This document shows, piece after piece, positions 60,734 to 64,000 of a stretch of DNA of 64,000 nt. Position 1 is the stretch's first letter, and the number at the start of each line of letters is the position of its first letter. The notes under the pieces were generated by a model. The model searched no databases, was not told the DNA's origin, and saw nothing but the letters and a program-made list of their open reading frames with translations. Source of the DNA: Crocinitomicaceae bacterium (GTDB lineage: Bacteria > Bacteroidota > Bacteroidia > Flavobacteriales_D > Crocinitomicaceae); NCBI GenBank assembly GCA_018402525.1, contig JAGYIR010000011.1, positions 434,001 through 498,000 of the forward strand. Reading direction: 5' to 3'. The position numbers and the translations under genes are program-made.

Positions 60734-62521
60734 TTAATTTATTCTCAGCCAGTAATTGTATAACTTGTTTTTCGTGGTCGCTTTGCTGATTTCGTAGTCA
60801 AACCGTGGTTGTTCATAGGTTGTGACTTTTACTTCGGTTGAAAAGAGTTGATCTTCTCTTGCGAACAATAGATCAATTATCTCACCAGTTCTCAAATTGG
60901 AGAAATAACTTTCGAGAGAGGCCTTATCCGCTCTGATGCCGTTGCAACCAATGATTTCATCGTTCACGCTAATTCCTGCTTCTTCTGCTGCTGAGCCACT
61001 TCGAACGCTCGTTACAATGGTTTTTCCTCCGCTGTCCTTCATTCCAATTCCAATACTTGGTAATGGTTGACCTGCGTATTTCACATCCAATCCGATCTTA
61101 GCAAACAATGCCTTGTAATCGGGAATTTCTGTCCCATCAATATACTTGTGGTAAAATTCATCCATGTTTTGACCTAGAAAATTCGCCAATTCATCTTTAA
61201 ACTCAGTTTCAGAGAATCCACGGTTTTTCTCCTTGTAGTATTTCTGATACAAGACGCGCATAAAGTCATCCAAGCACTTTTCACCGTTGTATTTTTCAAT
61301 GATCATAATGTCCAGCATCATCGCTTTAATCGATCCTCCAGAGTAATAACTCATTGTTGTATTGCTACTATTTTCGTTTGGACGATACGCTTTAATCCAT
61401 GCATCAAAACTCGCATGCGATACAGGTTGAACTCGTGCACCTACACTTCCTTCGATGTAATTTAAACTACTGAACATGGAAGCAAGAAATTTCTCAGGAG
61501 TATAGATTCCTTCCCGCATCAAAATTAATTTTTCGTAATACGATGTGAATCCTTCCATCACCCATAACAAGGACGTATAATTTTCTTCATCGTAATTAAA
61601 CGGTCCCAATTCAACTGGGCGAATTCGTTTAACGTTCCACAAGTGAAAGTATTCATGCGCAACTAACTTTAAGAAATCCGAATATTTCGGTCCAGAGTAC
61701 GTCCAGCGGTTTACGCTCAACACAGTTGAATTTGAATGTTCCAATCCCCCTTGTCCATCAACTACATTGTGAATGATAAACGTATAATCCTGGTTTGGAT
61801 TTTCACCAAATACCTTTGTCGAACCTTCAACCACCTTCGCCATGTCAATTTTTAGCTGTTCCACATCAAAGTTTCCGTAAGAATACATGGCAACCGTATG
61901 TTTAATTCCAGAAGCTGTAAAAGAAAATACCGATTGATTTCCAATCTCAAGTGGACAATCGACCAAATGGTCGTAATTATCAAACTCAAACACCGTTGAA
62001 ACATCGGCAGTTACCCCTTCACCCTTTTCCTTTAACGCTGTCGTAATGACTCCAAACGTTTTATAAGGAAATACTTCAAGCGTTCCACCTTTCTCTTTGA
62101 AACCGTCTACGTACATAAAAACACCAGATCCGCTAACAAATCCATGTGTTAAATCCAAAAAACTCGTCCGAACTGTTAATTCGAACGCGTAGACTTCATA
62201 GTTTACTTTGACCTTCTTGGCGTTGCCTTTCGTGATTTTCCACGTATTTTTATTTGTCTTTTTGACAGCTAGTTCTTTTCCATTCTCATCGTAGGCAAGT
62301 ACAAGATTGACATTCTTTGCAAACTCTCGTGCTAAATACGACCCTGGTGCCCAGATTGGCATTTTTACATCAATTTCTTCGCTTGGAAAATCATTCAATT
62401 CCATCTCCACTTGGAAGTAGTGGTTTTGAGGTTTTTCCATCTTCAAATTATACTTGATGGTCTGTCCCCAAGAGATAAATGCAAAAAAGGAAATAAGCGT
62501 GTAGATTGAATATTTAAGCAT
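60734..62521 (-). CDS. M61-family glycyl aminopeptidase-like protease with PDZ domain
   Basis: This 595-residue secreted protein has a signal peptide (ending FISWG, then Gln), an N-terminal beta domain (about 20-185), and the M61 zinc site His289/His293 in VAHEYFHLWNVKRIRP with the downstream Glu in MEGFTSYYEKL. A C-terminal PDZ domain (about 495-575) contains GIGMKDSGGKTIVTSVRSGS and ISVNDEIIGCNG. M61 enzymes release N-terminal Gly/Ala. It is the first gene of an operon with the ABC exporter, whose link to a peptidase is unexplained. Confidence 0.9.
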   Translation of the reverse strand: MLKYSIYTLISFFAFISWGQTIKYNLKMEKPQNHYFQVEMELNDFPSEEIDVKMPIWAPGSYLAREFAKNVNLVLAYDENGKELAVKKTNKNTWKITKGNAKKVKVNYEVYAFELTVRTSFLDLTHGFVSGSGVFMYVDGFKEKGGTLEVFPYKTFGVITTALKEKGEGVTADVSTVFEFDNYDHLVDCPLEIGNQSVFSFTASGIKHTVAMYSYGNFDVEQLKIDMAKVVEGSTKVFGENPNQDYTFIIHNVVDGQGGLEHSNSTVLSVNRWTYSGPKYSDFLKLVAHEYFHLWNVKRIRPVELGPFNYDEENYTSLLWVMEGFTSYYEKLILMREGIYTPEKFLASMFSSLNYIEGSVGARVQPVSHASFDAWIKAYRPNENSSNTTMSYYSGGSIKAMMLDIMIIEKYNGEKCLDDFMRVLYQKYYKEKNRGFSETEFKDELANFLGQNMDEFYHKYIDGTEIPDYKALFAKIGLDVKYAGQPLPSIGIGMKDSGGKTIVTSVRSGSAAEEAGISVNDEIIGCNGIRADKASLESYFSNLRTGEIIDLLFAREDQLFSTEVKVTTYEQPRFDYEISKATTKNKLYNYWLRIN

Positions 62522-62540
62522 AAATTTGTATTTTATCCTC

Positions 62541-62548
62541 CAAAGATA
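62541..62548 (-). promoter_or_regulatory. -7 element of the M61-ABC operon
   Basis: The minus strand reads TATCTTTG (TAnnTTTG), 20 bases before the M61 ATG. Confidence 0.45.
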
Positions 62549-62583
62549 AGATTTGTATTAATATTCATATAAAAACCAAAGTA

Positions 62584-63441
62584 ATGTCAAAATTGATTTC
62601 CTTTTCATTCATCGTTCTACTCTTTGCAAGCTGTGTTCAAGACCCTGAAAATGAGAACACTTCAACAGATCCAGCAACAATTGAACTTGAAAACAAGATT
62701 AAACAACTTGAATTGGATAATGCATTAAAGGATTCTGTAATCAATGAATCGCTTTCGTTTTTTAATGAAATCAAAGAAAATTTAGAGGCCATTGGCATTC
62801 GAAAAGATGAGATTCGGGCCATTTCAGATAACAAAGAAATTTCAAACAACGAGAAGCAATGGATATTAGAAGAGATTAAGCACATCAATTACTTGCGTGA
62901 AGAAAATGCAGGGAAAGTGAAGCAAATTCAAGATCAACTGAAGAAAAACGGATTGAAGATTAAGGAGTTAGAAGTCATGATTGCTTCTTTGATGAAGGAC
63001 ATTCAATGGAAAGATGAACAGATTTCCTTACTTCAAAATGAGTTGAACAATTTGGACAAAGAATATACGGCCTTGTTTGATGCCTATCAAAAGCAATCGC
63101 TTGACATGGATGAAATGGAGCATGAAATGAATACGGTCTACTATGCTTATGGTACCAGCAAAGAATTGCAAGAGAACAAAGTGATTGAGAAGAAAAATGG
63201 TTTCTTGGGCATTGGTAAATCGACGGAATTGAAAGCCAATATGAACGACGATTACTTCACGAAAGTTAACCTGAAGAAAACCAAAAAGATCACCATCGAA
63301 GGGAAAGAGACACAGTTCATCACGTATCACCCGAAAGCGTCATATACAGTTGAAGCAACTGGAAACCGAACTGTTGTTCAAATTATTGATCCTTCGGAAT
63401 TTTGGAAAATTTCTAAGTATTTAGTCGTTGTAACGGAATAA
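62584..63441 (+). CDS. Coiled-coil lipoprotein
   Basis: This 285-residue protein has a lipoprotein signal (MSKLISFSFIVLLFASC), an acidic N-terminus and long heptad-rich helices (about residues 30-190, e.g. LREENAGKVKQIQDQLKKNG and LQNELNNLDKEYTALFDAYQ). A C-terminal beta-rich domain follows (about 195-285, with TKVNLKKTKKITIEGKETQF). It looks like a periplasmic scaffold or spacer protein anchored to a membrane. I know no function. The next gene starts 3 bases after its stop, so the two are probably co-expressed. Confidence 0.75.
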   Translation: MSKLISFSFIVLLFASCVQDPENENTSTDPATIELENKIKQLELDNALKDSVINESLSFFNEIKENLEAIGIRKDEIRAISDNKEISNNEKQWILEEIKHINYLREENAGKVKQIQDQLKKNGLKIKELEVMIASLMKDIQWKDEQISLLQNELNNLDKEYTALFDAYQKQSLDMDEMEHEMNTVYYAYGTSKELQENKVIEKKNGFLGIGKSTELKANMNDDYFTKVNLKKTKKITIEGKETQFITYHPKASYTVEATGNRTVVQIIDPSEFWKISKYLVVVTE

Positions 63442-63444
63442 ATC

Positions 63445-64000
63445 ATGACAGCAACCAATGAAGTCGAAGTGAAAAAATCGACCAAATTTCAAAGTCCTCT
63501 GCCTTTTTTAATCCAGTTGAGGAACCTGATTTTTGGGAAGCAGAAACCTGATATTTTTACACGTCTCACTTTTTATATCAATTTGTGGATTTGGTTGACG
63601 TTTACTGTTTGGAGTATTATCAGCTACATCTCCATTTCAGCACGTGATTTTATTTTACAGCAGAAGGGAATTTCAGTAGCAAATATTATTGAAGAAAGAG
63701 GCGTCGAATTAGGTTTTGAAGGTGACGAATTTTTGAATCGATTATTGACCTTTCACAGTATTTCTTTCATTTGCTGGATGCTGGTATTTGTCGGATTGAT
63801 TCTACTCTACCGCAAGAAAGTCCAGTTTATTTACTTCGTGTTGGGAGCAACGCTATTCTACATTGGAATGCATATTTTCTACCTTAGCTTCGCCTATTTC
63901 GTTGAAGACACCACCTTGTATGATAAAATTTCCTTATTGATTATAGTAACAGGCAGTCTAATTCACCTTTATTTGCTAAAGAATGAGAAAGCAGGTGGAA
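63445..64000 (+). CDS. Polytopic membrane protein, partial (runs off the window)
   Basis: An ATG at 63445 opens a frame that stays open to the end of the window (185 codons). The N-terminus is polar (MTATNEVEVKKSTKFQSPLP). Four hydrophobic segments follow: near residues 48-66 (YINLWIWLTFTVWSIISYIS), 110-128 (HSISFICWMLVFVGLILLY), 133-153 and 162-180. No recognisable domain is seen. Being 3 bases after the coiled-coil lipoprotein gene, it is likely its operon partner. Confidence 0.7.
   Translation, partial: MTATNEVEVKKSTKFQSPLPFLIQLRNLIFGKQKPDIFTRLTFYINLWIWLTFTVWSIISYISISARDFILQQKGISVANIIEERGVELGFEGDEFLNRLLTFHSISFICWMLVFVGLILLYRKKVQFIYFVLGATLFYIGMHIFYLSFAYFVEDTTLYDKISLLIIVTGSLIHLYLLKNEKAGG

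Overview
The window comes from a low-GC member of the Bacteroidota, most likely class Flavobacteriia and plausibly near Fluviicola/Crocinitomicaceae (the genus-level guess is an inference). Support is consistent across the sequence. Promoters match the Bacteroidota pattern (TTG or TTTG at -33 and TAnnTTTG at -7). Ribosome binding sites are almost absent. Every Sec signal peptide I can recognise is followed by Gln. There is a protein with a type IX secretion (T9SS) C-terminal domain, and several Bacteroidota families occur (DUF3822, DUF5686, TlpA/DUF4369, M61, SUMF1-fold). No phage, CRISPR array, IS transposase or integrative element was seen. This is ordinary chromosome with a few decayed loci.

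Layout: 0.1-5.9 kb carries a Glu/Leu-type dehydrogenase, NhaD, and an exbB-exbD-tonB-folC operon. 5.9-6.3 kb is a tRNA-Val(UAC) gene followed by degenerate tRNA copies, each originally with its own terminator. 6.4-14.7 kb has an M1 peptidase, trhO, a beta-carbonic anhydrase, small membrane and lipoproteins, a broken nhaA, a baeRF3/Balon-like ribosome-associated factor and a dicarboxylate/glutamate symporter. 14.7-21.2 kb (minus strand) has two outer-membrane barrels, fabI and the operon radC-wecB-deacetylase-DUF423-MBL. 21.3-31.3 kb (plus strand) has an envelope run: membrane hydrolase, GH3, VTC/DUF4956, lpxK, PNP, gatB, two TlpA proteins and lpxH. 31.3-42.6 kb has ffh, nhaC, an RND exporter, a T9SS cargo protein, a 759-residue secreted orphan and a RecD-like helicase.

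42.6-43.4 kb is a non-coding repeat locus: a frameshifted GxxExxY nuclease-fold gene bracketed by a 22-bp inverted repeat, next to about three degenerate tandem units of 55-59 bp. I consider it the least explained structure here. 43.5-47.7 kb holds a membrane protein, DUF3822-rsmD-coaD and a cysteine-free TlpA-like protein. 47.8-54.9 kb has a nitroreductase, a barrel protein, an S9 peptidase, a sigma factor coupled to a membrane-anchored SUMF1-fold protein, and a condensation-type acyltransferase facing a sulfotransferase. 54.9-64 kb has a DUF5686 outer-membrane protein, an M61 peptidase with an ABC exporter whose permease is frameshifted, a coiled-coil lipoprotein and a membrane protein that runs off the edge.

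Functionally the window is dominated by envelope work (TonB energisation, lipid A synthesis, outer-membrane proteins, secreted peptidases), ion homeostasis (three unrelated Na+/H+ antiporter families) and translation (gatB, ffh, rsmD, trhO, baeRF3). Three genes (nhaA, GxxExxY, ABC permease) are interrupted by single-base indels, which are either real decay or consensus errors.
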